7,323 bases of DNA from an uncultured Prevotella sp. (lineage in GTDB: Bacteria; Bacteroidota; Bacteroidia; Bacteroidales; Bacteroidaceae): contig CALIIG010000066.1 of the NCBI GenBank assembly GCA_938018155.1, positions 1-7,323 of the forward strand, written 5' to 3'. The position numbers were made by a program, and so were the translations under genes. The number at the start of each line of letters is the position of its first letter. Position 1 is the first letter of the stretch. Under the pieces are notes generated by a model that made no database searches, was not told the origin of the DNA, and saw only the letters and a program-made list of their open reading frames with translations. Of the stretch, positions 1 through 6,085 are shown in pieces.

Positions 1-99
1 TGAAACTGTGCGTTTCACAGGATGAAACCATGCGTTCCATAGGATGAAACTGTGGGTTTCAAAGGATGAAACTGTGCGTTCCAACCGTTGAAATTATTC
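1..99. repeat. Tandem array of 22-bp units with an internal dyad
   Basis: Four consecutive 22-bp units begin at 1, 23, 45 and 67, with a decayed fifth beginning at 89. Each good unit reads TGAAAC, five bases (usually TGTGC), GTTTCA or GTTCCA, then a 5-base linker ending GGA in the first three. The 6-base arms are reverse complements, so every unit carries a small dyad and the dyads recur every 22 bp. No spacer-like unique sequence lies between units, which rules out a CRISPR array. The array touches the window edge and may continue to the left. Its function is unknown. Confidence 0.85.
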
Positions 100-374
100 T
101 GATATACGGTTCTGTTCATACGCATAAAGGTTAGTTTTGTTCATACTGAAATATGCTATAAATAAACAGAATATGGGCAGATGCAGAAGTTAGAAATGCC
201 ATGGAAAATAATGTTCAGGCAGCTGTATGAATCAAAAGATGCTATAAGGGAATGGGATGTGGGAAAGTTTATAAATCAAATATGCCTTAGGAAATAAAGT
301 TTAGGTACTATCCAATGTTCGTAGCAATACCTTGTTGTAGGTGCAGCATATGGGGCTTGTATTATATATACAAT
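100..374. other. AT-rich intergenic stretch, no firm gene
   Basis: This stretch lies between the 22-bp array and the recA terminator. It is AT-rich and has no RNA gene that I recognise. The only items of note are a TAGTTTTG sequence at 132-139, which fits the Bacteroidota -7 consensus TAnnTTTG without a clear TTG at -33, and the 38-codon ORF listed separately at 181-297. Confidence 0.5.
181..297 (+). CDS. Possible 38-aa small protein, unrecognised
   Basis: An ATG at 181 opens a 38-codon frame ending in TAA at 295-297. An in-frame TAA lies just upstream, so this is not the visible tail of a longer ORF. The product begins MQKLEMPWKIMF and has a mixed hydrophobic and charged composition (KDAIREWDVGKF), with no signal peptide or obvious membrane segment. 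A TAGTTTTG -7-like element at 132-139 would put a transcript start about 35 bases before the ATG. The bidirectional hairpin at 375-401 lies downstream. I recognise no family. It could equally be a chance ORF or a fragment of a decayed gene. Confidence 0.2.
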   Translation: MQKLEMPWKIMFRQLYESKDAIREWDVGKFINQICLRK

Positions 375-401
375 AAACGCGGATGAAAATCATCCGCGTT
401 T
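375..401 (-). terminator. recA terminator hairpin
   Basis: A perfect 11-bp inverted repeat (AAACGCGGATG / CATCCGCGTTT) encloses a 5-base loop, AAAAT. It sits about 85 bases beyond the recA stop. Read leftward, the stem is followed by TTTATTG and an AT-rich run, a reasonable intrinsic terminator. Read rightward it is followed by only TTTGTT, so it may act weakly in that direction. Between the recA stop and this stem, 415-430 and 450-463 can also pair imperfectly. Confidence 0.75.
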
Positions 402-485
402 GTTACGAATATGGTACGGGTTCTTTTCGTTTGTACGCCAAAGATGTTGACGAAAGTTCCGTATCTGTAGCGAAAGGTGCCCGGC

Positions 486-1535
486 TTACTTTGTGTGTGC
501 GGCAATGGCCTGTTTGATAAGGCCTTCGAGCTCTTCGCAAAGTTCGGGGTTGTCACGTAGCAATGTTATGGTAGCATCCCGGCCCTGGGCCAGCCTTGAG
601 CGGTTGTAGCTATACCAGCTTCCGCTTTTTTGGATAATATTGTATTCAACTCCGAGGTCGACAATCTCTCCAGTCTTATTGATTCCAATACCAAACATGA
701 TGTCAAACTCTGTTTTTTTGAATGGGGGTGCCAACTTGTTTTTTGCTATTTTTACGCGAACGTGGTTACCGATGACGTTGTCGCCGTCCTTAACACTTGT
801 TGCTCTTCGTATATCAATTCGTACACTTGCATAGAATTTCAGGGCGTTTCCTCCCGTAGTGGTTTCAGGACTGCCGAATGTCAAACCTATTTTTTCACGT
901 AACTGATTGATAAAAATGCAACATGTTTTGGTTTTTGCAATGGTGGCCGTGAGCTTACGCAGTGCCTGGCTCATCAGGCGTGCCTGCAGGCCTACGGCCG
1001 ATTCGCCCATGTCGCCCTCAATTTCTTTCTTGGGTGTAAGTGCAGCCACAGAATCGACAACCAGAATGTCTACTGCCGAGCTGCTGATTAGCTGGTCGGC
1101 AATTTGCAGTGCCTGCTCTCCGTTATCGGGCTGCGACATCCACAAATTGTTCACGTCTACGCCCAGTTTTTCGGCATAGAACCTGTCAAATGCGTGCTCG
1201 GCATCGATAAAGGCCGCTATGCCGCCTTGCTTTTGGGCTTCGGCTATGGCATGCAGGGCCAGTGTTGTTTTTCCGGAAGCCTCGGGCCCGTAGATTTCAA
1301 CAATCCGTCCTCTTGGGTATCCTCCCACGCCCAGTGCAACGTCGAGCCCCAACGAGCCGGTAGGTATAACTTCTACGTTTTCTATTTTTTCGTCGCCCAT
1401 GCGCATGATGGCTCCTCTGCCGAAATCTTTCTCAATCTTTGACATTGCGGCCTGCAGAGCCTTCATTTTGTCTTGCTTCGCGGCCTTTTCCTGTGTGGCT
1501 TTTCCTGCAGCAAGTTCTTCTTCTGTTTTTGCCAT
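486..1535 (-). CDS. recA: RecA recombinase
   Basis: This 349-aa protein is full length for RecA. RecA forms ATP-dependent filaments on single-stranded DNA for homologous pairing and strand exchange, and stimulates self-cleavage of LexA-type repressors where these exist. Visible motifs are Walker [10 protein letters not shown] (83-91), the catalytic-glutamate segment DAEHAFD (E113), Walker B VDILVVDS (155-162), the L1 region around [14 protein letters not shown] (177-190) and the L2 DNA-binding loop from INQLREKIG to SPETTTGGN (209-230). The N-terminus is a lysine/glutamate-rich helix typical of Bacteroidota RecA, and the C-terminus ends AAHTK without a long acidic tail. The ATG at 1535 has AT-rich sequence and no Shine-Dalgarno ahead of it. 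It starts 34 bases after the upstream gene's stop, suggesting co-transcription. I see no SOS-type operator in that gap. The gene ends before the hairpin at 375-401. Confidence 0.98.
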   Translation of the reverse strand: MAKTEEELAAGKATQEKAAKQDKMKALQAAMSKIEKDFGRGAIMRMGDEKIENVEVIPTGSLGLDVALGVGGYPRGRIVEIYGPEASGKTTLALHAIAEAQKQGGIAAFIDAEHAFDRFYAEKLGVDVNNLWMSQPDNGEQALQIADQLISSSAVDILVVDSVAALTPKKEIEGDMGESAVGLQARLMSQALRKLTATIAKTKTCCIFINQLREKIGLTFGSPETTTGGNALKFYASVRIDIRRATSVKDGDNVIGNHVRVKIAKNKLAPPFKKTEFDIMFGIGINKTGEIVDLGVEYNIIQKSGSWYSYNRSRLAQGRDATITLLRDNPELCEELEGLIKQAIAAHTK

Positions 1536-1569
1536 GATGATAAATTATTATTGATAAGTATTAAATTGT

Positions 1570-2883
1570 TCAGTCGTCAAGTTCTATGTTCTTGTCAAAC
1601 TCTTCGTGCCATGGCAGGCCTTGTTCGGCAATCGTCCTTAAGAAGGGGTCGGGATCGAACTCTTCTACGTTGAACACGCCCGGCTTTCGCCATATTCCCT
1701 TAAGGAACATCATTGCTCCTGCCATGGCAGGTACGCCTGTGGTGTAGCTGACGCCCTGCATACCTGTTTCGTTATAAGCGTCCTGATGCCTGCAGTTATT
1801 GTAAATATAAAAGGTGTGCAGTTTTCCGTTCTTCAGGCCCCGTATGCGGCAGCCTATTGAGGTTTCGCCCTCGTATTGCTCTCCCAGGTCTTTCGGATTG
1901 GGCAGAACTGCTTTCAGGAACTGCAGGGGTACAATTTTTACGCGTACTGTCTTCGATGCGTCATCGGCCAGAGGGGCTTCGTATTCAATGGGGTCGATGC
2001 GGCTCATGCCCAGATTTTCAATCACCCGAAGGTGGGTAAGATACTCTTGTCCAAAGGTCATCCAGAAGCGTGCACGCTTGATAGTGGGATAATTCTTTAC
2101 GAGGCTCTCCAGTTCTTCATGGTGCATGAGGTAAGAGTCGCGTGGCCCGATGTTCGGATATGTGAGGTTGCGATGTACGGCGAGCGGTGCCGTTTCAACC
2201 CATTTGCCGTCCTCGTAGAACATTCCTTTCTGTGTAATTTCACGTATGTTGATTTCGGGATTGAAATTGGTGGCAAATGCTTTGTGGTGATTGCCTGCGT
2301 TACAATCTACAATATCCAGATAATGTATTTCGTCAAAGTAGTGCTTTGCCGCGTAGGCCGTGAACACTTGCGATACGCCCGGGTCGAACCCGCAACCGAG
2401 AATAGCCGTCAGTCCTGCTTTTTCGAAGCGGTCTTTATAGGCCCATTGCCAGCTGTATTCGAAGTGGGCTTCGTCTTTCGGTTCGTAATTGGCGGTATCT
2501 AAATAATTACAGCCGCAGGCCAGACAGGCATCCATGATAGTCAAATCCTGGTAGGGGAGCGCAAGATTAATCACCAATTCGGGCTTGAAACTGTTGAAAA
2601 GAGTCTTCAGTTGCTCCACGTTGTCGGCGTCAACCTCAGCCGTTTCAATATCCATATCGTAGCCTTTGGCATGAATATCGGCCACAAGCCTGTCGCATTT
2701 CTCCTTGTGGCGGCTGGCAATCATGAAGCGGCCGAACACGTCTGCGTTCTGTGCAATCTTAAAAGCACATACGGTAGCAACTCCGCCTGCGCCAATCATT
2801 AAAAGCCTCCCCTTGCTTTTCCGAGGCTGAGAATTGCAACATCCTGCAGCAGGCCCTTTGTCCTGATTCTGTAAATTATCCAT
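1570..2883 (-). CDS. Saccharopine-dehydrogenase-family protein, probable carboxy(nor)spermidine dehydrogenase
   Basis: This 437-aa protein has the saccharopine dehydrogenase fold. An N-terminal Rossmann nucleotide-binding motif, IGAGGVATV, spans 30-38. Segment GCGFDPGVSQVF (163-174) and the YNNCRHQDAYNETGMQGVSYTTG region (about 361-383) are characteristic of the bacterial carboxynorspermidine/carboxyspermidine dehydrogenase branch rather than of fungal lysine enzymes. That enzyme uses NADPH to condense L-aspartate semialdehyde with a diamine (putrescine or diaminopropane). The carboxylated polyamine formed is later decarboxylated to spermidine or norspermidine, the route used by gut Bacteroidota. 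Substrate preference cannot be read from sequence. The start at 2883 gives about 26 residues before the first beta strand, including a CC pair. The only internal ATG (M29) would delete that strand, so the upstream start is kept. The gene lies 52 bases after the DUF6621-like gene and 34 before recA. The decarboxylase is not in this window. Confidence 0.88.
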   Translation of the reverse strand: MDNLQNQDKGPAAGCCNSQPRKSKGRLLMIGAGGVATVCAFKIAQNADVFGRFMIASRHKEKCDRLVADIHAKGYDMDIETAEVDADNVEQLKTLFNSFKPELVINLALPYQDLTIMDACLACGCNYLDTANYEPKDEAHFEYSWQWAYKDRFEKAGLTAILGCGFDPGVSQVFTAYAAKHYFDEIHYLDIVDCNAGNHHKAFATNFNPEINIREITQKGMFYEDGKWVETAPLAVHRNLTYPNIGPRDSYLMHHEELESLVKNYPTIKRARFWMTFGQEYLTHLRVIENLGMSRIDPIEYEAPLADDASKTVRVKIVPLQFLKAVLPNPKDLGEQYEGETSIGCRIRGLKNGKLHTFYIYNNCRHQDAYNETGMQGVSYTTGVPAMAGAMMFLKGIWRKPGVFNVEEFDPDPFLRTIAEQGLPWHEEFDKNIELDD

Positions 2884-2935
2884 TATCTTTTTTTATCTTT
2901 AAATATTTAGTCTGTTTTACTTGCCTCCCGTGCAC

Positions 2936-3574
2936 TTAGAAAGCCCCTCCTTCGGAAGGGTTTGGGGAGGCAATCTCTTCCCCCTTTATCCCCAACGCAC
3001 TTAGCATACTATATCCCAGTATCTCCTGCCTGAAGTTACCGCCCTGCATGGGTTGCATGGCGAACACGGTAATACGCTTTTCGTCGTCGGCATTGTGCAG
3101 GGCATGACGCACCTTGTCGTAAATATCGCCTTCCTCGCCATTGGGTATTACCATGAGGCGTCTTACCTCGTCGTGACTGCATACCGTATGGATAAGGTCT
3201 ACGATATAATCGTCCTTGTTTACCATACCGCCCACGGCGAACGAATTAATGAGAAACTCTCCCAGCCTCTCATCGTTGAAAGCCTGTGCGTTCAGTTCGC
3301 TTTCGAAATCAGAAGGACAAAAGTTTTCCAGCTTCCGGCAGTCCTTATCGTGCACCAGCACCACCTGCGTTTCGTGCGCCTTGCCGTCGGCCCGCAACCC
3401 GCCGTCGAGGGCAACGTTCATCACCCAGCGGCTAAGGTCGGCCCTGGGAATACGCCGTCCCAGAATGCGTTCGAACTGAACGCTGAGCTGAAAGGCTACA
3501 TGGTCAATGTAATCAGCATCTGCAATAATAATATTTCCGCTTAATTTCAGGTTACTTTTTTCCCGGGTTATCAT
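2936..3574 (-). CDS. DUF6621-like protein of unknown function
   Basis: I place the start at the ATG at 3574 (212 aa). An upstream TTG at 3592 would add six residues but overlaps the promoter -7 element. From memory, the protein matches a Bacteroidales-restricted family annotated as DUF6621. The shared pattern is a VVLVHDKD strand (71-78), CPSDFESELN (86-95), LGEFLINSFAVGGMV (104-118), RRLMVIPNGEEGDIY (138-152) and a final block ending ALGIKGEEI (193-201). No catalytic motif, signal peptide or membrane segment is evident, so it is probably a soluble cytoplasmic protein of unknown role. The family normally ends near ALGIKGEEI. Here eleven more residues, ASPNPSEGGAF, are encoded by a palindromic repeat (2939-2971). 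It is the first gene of a probable operon with the polyamine dehydrogenase and recA, and is divergent from nhaD. Confidence 0.8.
   Translation of the reverse strand: MITREKSNLKLSGNIIIADADYIDHVAFQLSVQFERILGRRIPRADLSRWVMNVALDGGLRADGKAHETQVVLVHDKDCRKLENFCPSDFESELNAQAFNDERLGEFLINSFAVGGMVNKDDYIVDLIHTVCSHDEVRRLMVIPNGEEGDIYDKVRHALHNADDEKRITVFAMQPMQGGNFRQEILGYSMLSALGIKGEEIASPNPSEGGAF
2943..2971. repeat. GGGTTTGGGGAGG palindromic element inside a gene's 3' end
   Basis: The outer arms GCCCCTCC and GGGGAGGC pair over eight positions with one mismatch and one G-T pair. The interior, TTCGGAAGGGTTT, allows an alternative inner stem CCTTC/GAAGG. A related copy in the same orientation lies at 5977-6007; the 20 bases TCGGAAGGGTTTGGGGAGGC here match 16 of 20 there. 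This copy is translated as the last residues of the DUF6621-like protein and ends just before its stop codon. Confidence 0.65.
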
Positions 3575-3578
3575 ATTG

Positions 3579-3586
3579 CAAAGATA
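3579..3586 (-). promoter_or_regulatory. Promoter -7 element of the DUF6621/recA operon
   Basis: Read leftward, TATCTTTG is an exact match to the Bacteroidota -7 consensus TAnnTTTG. It ends only four bases before the ATG at 3574, so transcription would begin at or next to the start codon and the mRNA would be nearly leaderless. I see no clear TTG at the -33 spacing, which limits confidence. Confidence 0.5.
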
Positions 3587-3608
3587 TAACAATTATTCTG
3601 TTTTTACC

Positions 3609-3637
3609 TTGCGGTTATGAGATTTTTCTTAACTTTG
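3609..3637 (+). promoter_or_regulatory. nhaD promoter (-33 TTG, -7 TAACTTTG)
   Basis: TTG at 3609-3611 and TAACTTTG at 3630-3637 are separated by 18 bases, close to the Bacteroidota sigma-70-type layout of TTG plus TAnnTTTG. Transcription would start near 3643, giving a leader of about 28 bases before the nhaD ATG at 3672. That leader contains no Shine-Dalgarno sequence. The element faces away from the leftward operon promoter about 23 bases to its left. Confidence 0.65.
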
Positions 3638-3671
3638 CAGGCCGTGAAAAGATACTAAACCAACCTTTTAT

Positions 3672-5036
3672 ATGTCAACATTATCTATTTGCATTATCGT
3701 TACGTTCTGCGCGGGCTATCTTTTCATTGCCCTTGAAAGCGTAACGAAGGTGAACAAGGCTGCAGTGGCATTACTGATGTTCGTTGCCTGCTGGACGCTT
3801 TTTATGATCAGCCCCGAAAGTTATTTCCCCAACCTTGCAGGACAAGCCCTTGTCAACAGTGTGACTTCGGCCATTGAGGAGCATCTTGGCAGCACATCTA
3901 CCACGCTTTTCTTCCTGATGGGTGCCATGACCATTGTGGAGATTGTCGACCAGAACGGCGGCTTCAACTGGGTTCGCTCCGTTATGAAGACCCGCAGCAA
4001 GCGGGCATTGCTGTGGCGTATTGCCTTTATGACTTTCTTCCTTTCGGCTATTCTCGACAATCTTACGACGAGCATTGTCATGATTATGATTCTGCGCAAG
4101 CTCGTTTCCAACCACACCGACCGCATCATTTATGCGTCGCTGGTTATCATTGCGGCCAATTCAGGAGGTGCCTTTTCGCCTATCGGCGATGTTACAACGA
4201 TTATGCTCTGGAACAGAGGCGTCATCACGGCAGCGGGTGTAATATCTGAAATTCTTGTCCCGTCGATTGTTTCAATGGTTGTTCCGGCCTTTATCATGCA
4301 GTATATGCTTAAGGGAGAACTAACCGTAAGCGCAGCAAACGATAGTCAGAATATAGCCGTCAGTGCAGGCGACTTCTCAAACAATCAGCGAAAGGCGGTG
4401 TTCTTCATCGGCGTTGGCGGCCTGATGCTGGTACCTGTATTTAAGGCTGTCACGCACCTGCCGCCGTTTGTAGGCATCCTTCTCGTGCTGAGCATTCTTT
4501 GGATAACTACTGAAGTGTTCTACCGCAGCCTTTCACGCGGGCACGACAAGGAGGGAACGGGCAAGCGTGTAACCAATCTGCTGCACAACATTGACATGTC
4601 AACCATTCTCTTTTTCCTCGGTATCCTCATGGCCGTAGCCTGTCTTGAGCAGATAGGTGTGCTGACGGCACTCGGCAAGGGCCTCAACACGGTGTTCAAC
4701 AACAACCATTATGCCGTCACGGGTATTATTGGCGTGCTGTCGAGTATCGTCGACAACGTGCCTCTCGTAGCAGGCAGTATGGGCATGTATCCGGTGACCC
4801 CCACCGGCGACATGGCCGTCGACGGCATCTTCTGGCAGCTTTTAGCCTATTGCGCCGGCGTGGGAGGCTCAATACTTATCATCGGTTCGGCCGCCGGCGT
4901 AGTGGTGATGGGACTGGAGAAAATTACCTTCGGATGGTACATGAAGCATGTCAGCTGGATAGCTTTTGCAGGCTATCTGGCCGGAATCCTGAGCTATTGG
5001 GTGATGCGCAACTGCATTTTCACCACACCGCTATAA
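3672..5036 (+). CDS. nhaD: Na+/H+ antiporter, NhaD type
   Basis: This 454-aa inner-membrane protein exports Na+ (often Li+ too) in exchange for protons, serving sodium and pH homeostasis. It belongs to the NhaD family of the ion transporter superfamily. About twelve hydrophobic segments are visible, roughly at 3-21, 28-46, 76-92, 113-128, 131-146, 152-176, 185-210, 242-260, 264-283, 308-328, 345-365, 385-412 and 426-447; two of these may be re-entrant or count as one. The paired motifs SAILDNLTT (125-133) and SSIVDNVPL (357-365) look like equivalent positions of two related halves, with D129 and D361 as likely ion-path acids. NSGGAFSPIGDVTTIMLW (163-180) is a strong family signature. The gene is monocistronic by context: it has its own promoter at 3609-3637 and a terminator straight after the stop. 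The leftward DUF6621 operon diverges from it. Confidence 0.92.
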   Translation: MSTLSICIIVTFCAGYLFIALESVTKVNKAAVALLMFVACWTLFMISPESYFPNLAGQALVNSVTSAIEEHLGSTSTTLFFLMGAMTIVEIVDQNGGFNWVRSVMKTRSKRALLWRIAFMTFFLSAILDNLTTSIVMIMILRKLVSNHTDRIIYASLVIIAANSGGAFSPIGDVTTIMLWNRGVITAAGVISEILVPSIVSMVVPAFIMQYMLKGELTVSAANDSQNIAVSAGDFSNNQRKAVFFIGVGGLMLVPVFKAVTHLPPFVGILLVLSILWITTEVFYRSLSRGHDKEGTGKRVTNLLHNIDMSTILFFLGILMAVACLEQIGVLTALGKGLNTVFNNNHYAVTGIIGVLSSIVDNVPLVAGSMGMYPVTPTGDMAVDGIFWQLLAYCAGVGGSILIIGSAAGVVVMGLEKITFGWYMKHVSWIAFAGYLAGILSYWVMRNCIFTTPL

Positions 5037-5047
5037 CAGGCACAGAC

Positions 5048-5100
5048 ATGTTCGGCAGGGTGGTTTCAATGAGAAACAAATGCCGGACATCGTTCTTTTT
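5048..5100 (+). terminator. nhaD terminator with nested hairpins
   Basis: ATGTTCGGCA (5048-5057) pairs with TGCCGGACAT (5081-5090) over ten positions, including one G-T pair. Within the loop, GTTTC (5063-5067) pairs with GAAAC (5073-5077) around AATGA. A T-rich run, CGTTCTTTTT, follows at 5091-5100 and more T-runs lie beyond it. The position, 11 bases after the nhaD stop, fits an intrinsic terminator. Confidence 0.75.
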
Positions 5101-5105
5101 ACCCT

Positions 5106-5258
5106 TTATTTTTTCAGTTTTAGAACGACAGGAGCCTTATCTTCCAGGCCGATTTCGCAACTATCTGTGCGGTTTCCTGCTTTCTTTACAGTTGAAATAG
5201 CCGATACCGCCGGTGTCGATGCGATATGCCCCGCAAATACTCTCACCCGTAACCTCAT
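5106..5258 (-). other. GC-richer block with a 50-codon ORF; possible gene remnant or dispersed repeat
   Basis: This block is more GC-rich than its surroundings and stays open in more than one frame. Leftward, an ATG at 5258 opens 50 codons. The product begins MRLRVRVFAGHIASTP and ends in CEIGLEDKAPVVLKLKK before a TAA. A second leftward frame is protein-like too (GAYRIDTGGIGYFNCKES), and the complementary rightward strand also stays open for about 60 codons. I see no promoter, RNA-family signature or recognisable domain. It may be a frameshifted gene remnant, a dispersed sequence or an untranslated element. None of these is proven. Confidence 0.3.
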
Positions 5259-5280
5259 TCGTTGTTTCTGACAGGCTGAC

Positions 5281-5457
5281 ACCTCGTAAGCAATGCGAAT
5301 TTACTTTACAAACACGGTTGCGTGGTTGCGCCGTAGCAAAACCATTGTAACCTTGCCCTCAAATACGCGAATTATGAGCGTTTTATAATACGTTGCGAAT
5401 CAGTATATTGCATTCTTCTCGTCAATATTTCTGCTTTATCAGGCCCATATTTTACTT
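5281..5457. other. Intergenic stretch with weak repeats only
   Basis: No gene is supported here. Short repeated words are visible: GGTTGCGT followed at once by GGTTGCGC near 5316-5331, and three copies of GCGAAT near 5295, 5367 and 5395. They may be decayed relatives of the array that begins at 5458, but the match is too weak to assert. Confidence 0.35.
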
Positions 5458-5720
5458 CCATTACGCCGTAAAGGAACAGGTACAACGGTTGTAAAATCAT
5501 AACTTTTCTGCATTCCTGCATGCCTTTTTCACTTTCTCATCTTTGCCTTTACGGCGTTTTTCCTTACCGTTTACATTGTAAAGCCGCGCCGTTTACGCCG
5601 TAATCGCGATCCGTTTACGCCGTAATCGCGATCCGTTTACGCTGTAAAGGTGTTGCCTTTACACCGTAATCGCAACCCAATAGTGCCGTAAACGCATTTC
5701 TTTACCTGTATACCGGCTTC
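5458..5720. repeat. 22-bp-period repeat array centred on TTTAC-N3-GTAA
   Basis: Eight consecutive 22-bp registers begin at 5545, 5567, 5589, 5611, 5633, 5655, 5677 and 5699. The units at 5589 and 5611 are identical over all 22 bases. The shared core is CCGTTTACGCCGTAA, a dyad of TTTAC and GTAA(A) around three bases. It is perfect at 5567 (TTTACATTGTAAA) and 5633 (TTTACGCTGTAAA), and decayed in the first and last units. The two identical units also contain the palindrome ATCGCGAT. Outliers at 5458 (ATTACGCCGTAAA) and 5480 (TACAACGGTTGTA) keep nearly the same register, with two unmatched registers between. The array lies between convergent nhaD and cysK, and its function is unknown. Confidence 0.8.
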
Positions 5721-5976
5721 AGCTAACTGCTTACATGATAAAACAACATACCTCAAACCGCCTTATTTTTGTAGAACATCGAGTTAATGAATATTAAATT
5801 TTGACCAGTTTATTTTACAAAACTGGCAATATAAGGACATCGTATACTATTTCTCCAATAACGATAAATGCAGCGTCTTATAATCACGGGTATGTGCCCT
5901 CTATTAAGGTTCAAACCTCCAACTTCCTAACTCAGGGAGCACAAGCAAACCGAAAAAACACACTCTGTACAGCATA
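5721..5976. other. AT-rich intergenic stretch, no gene supported
   Basis: No convincing coding region is present; a frame starting with TTG at 5801 runs through the repeats downstream and looks fortuitous. A 7-bp perfect hairpin (CCAGTTT / AAACTGG, 5805-5826, 8-base loop) is present without a good T-run on either side. TATTTTTG at 5764-5771 resembles a -7 element but has no -33 partner and no gene after it. Confidence 0.4.
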
Positions 5977-6007
5977 CTTCCCTTCCCCCGGAGGGGTTTG
6001 GGAAAGC
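5977..6007. repeat. Second GGGTTTGGG palindromic element
   Basis: Arms CTTCCC and GGGAAAG flank CCCCCGGAGGGG, giving a nested hairpin. The 20 bases CCGGAGGGGTTTGGGAAAGC match the element at 2943-2971 in 16 positions, in the same orientation. Here it is intergenic, downstream of cysK. The recurrence of the shape in two places marks it as a small dispersed repeat. Confidence 0.6.
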
Positions 6008-6020
6008 TTGAAACACCGAA

Positions 6021-6050
6021 CCGCCCCACCTGAAACATCAGGCAGGGCGG
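6021..6050 (-). terminator. Hairpin behind cysK, probable terminator
   Basis: CCGCCC (6021-6026) pairs with GGGCGG (6045-6050), and CCTG (6029-6032) with CAGG (6039-6042). They are separated by a 2-by-2 mismatch and closed by the loop AAACAT. It begins about 35 bases after the cysK stop. The T-run on the leftward strand is poor (TTCGGTGTTTC), so termination may rely on the stem, on the adjacent palindrome at 5977-6007, or on Rho. Confidence 0.45.
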
Positions 6051-6085
6051 CCTCTCCCATTTGTTATATTTAGAAAGTGTGTGGT

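Noticed and set aside
1..99. CRISPR array
   Set aside because: Units abut every 22 bp with no unique spacers between repeats, and no cas gene is near.
1876..2502. 208-codon ORF on the plus strand
   Set aside because: It lies wholly antisense to the well-supported polyamine dehydrogenase, has no family resemblance and looks like a shadow of its codon pattern.
3053..3544. 163-codon ORF on the plus strand
   Set aside because: It is antisense to the DUF6621-like gene, whose own frame shows conserved blocks; it is an antisense shadow.
3575..3592. TTG at 3592 as start of the DUF6621-like gene
   Set aside because: The ATG at 3574 is a better start, and the TTG would lie upstream of the predicted transcription start, with TATCTTTG inside the coding region.
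4850..5200. 116-codon ORF overlapping the nhaD end
   Set aside because: It starts in another frame of nhaD, runs through the nhaD terminator and has an arginine-rich, non-protein-like start.
5545..5720. Plasmid-type replication origin built of 22-bp iterons
   Set aside because: The period fits iterons, but no rep gene, partition gene or DnaA-box cluster is visible and the neighbours are chromosomal housekeeping genes.
5801..6073. 90-codon ORF starting with TTG
   Set aside because: It has a TTG start, no promoter and no recognisable family, and its second half is translated from the palindrome and the cysK hairpin.
5037..6085. tRNA or other structured RNA gene in the long intergenic gap
   Set aside because: I found no T-arm (GGTTCGAATCC-like) sequence, cloverleaf or recognisable RNA-family signature on either strand.
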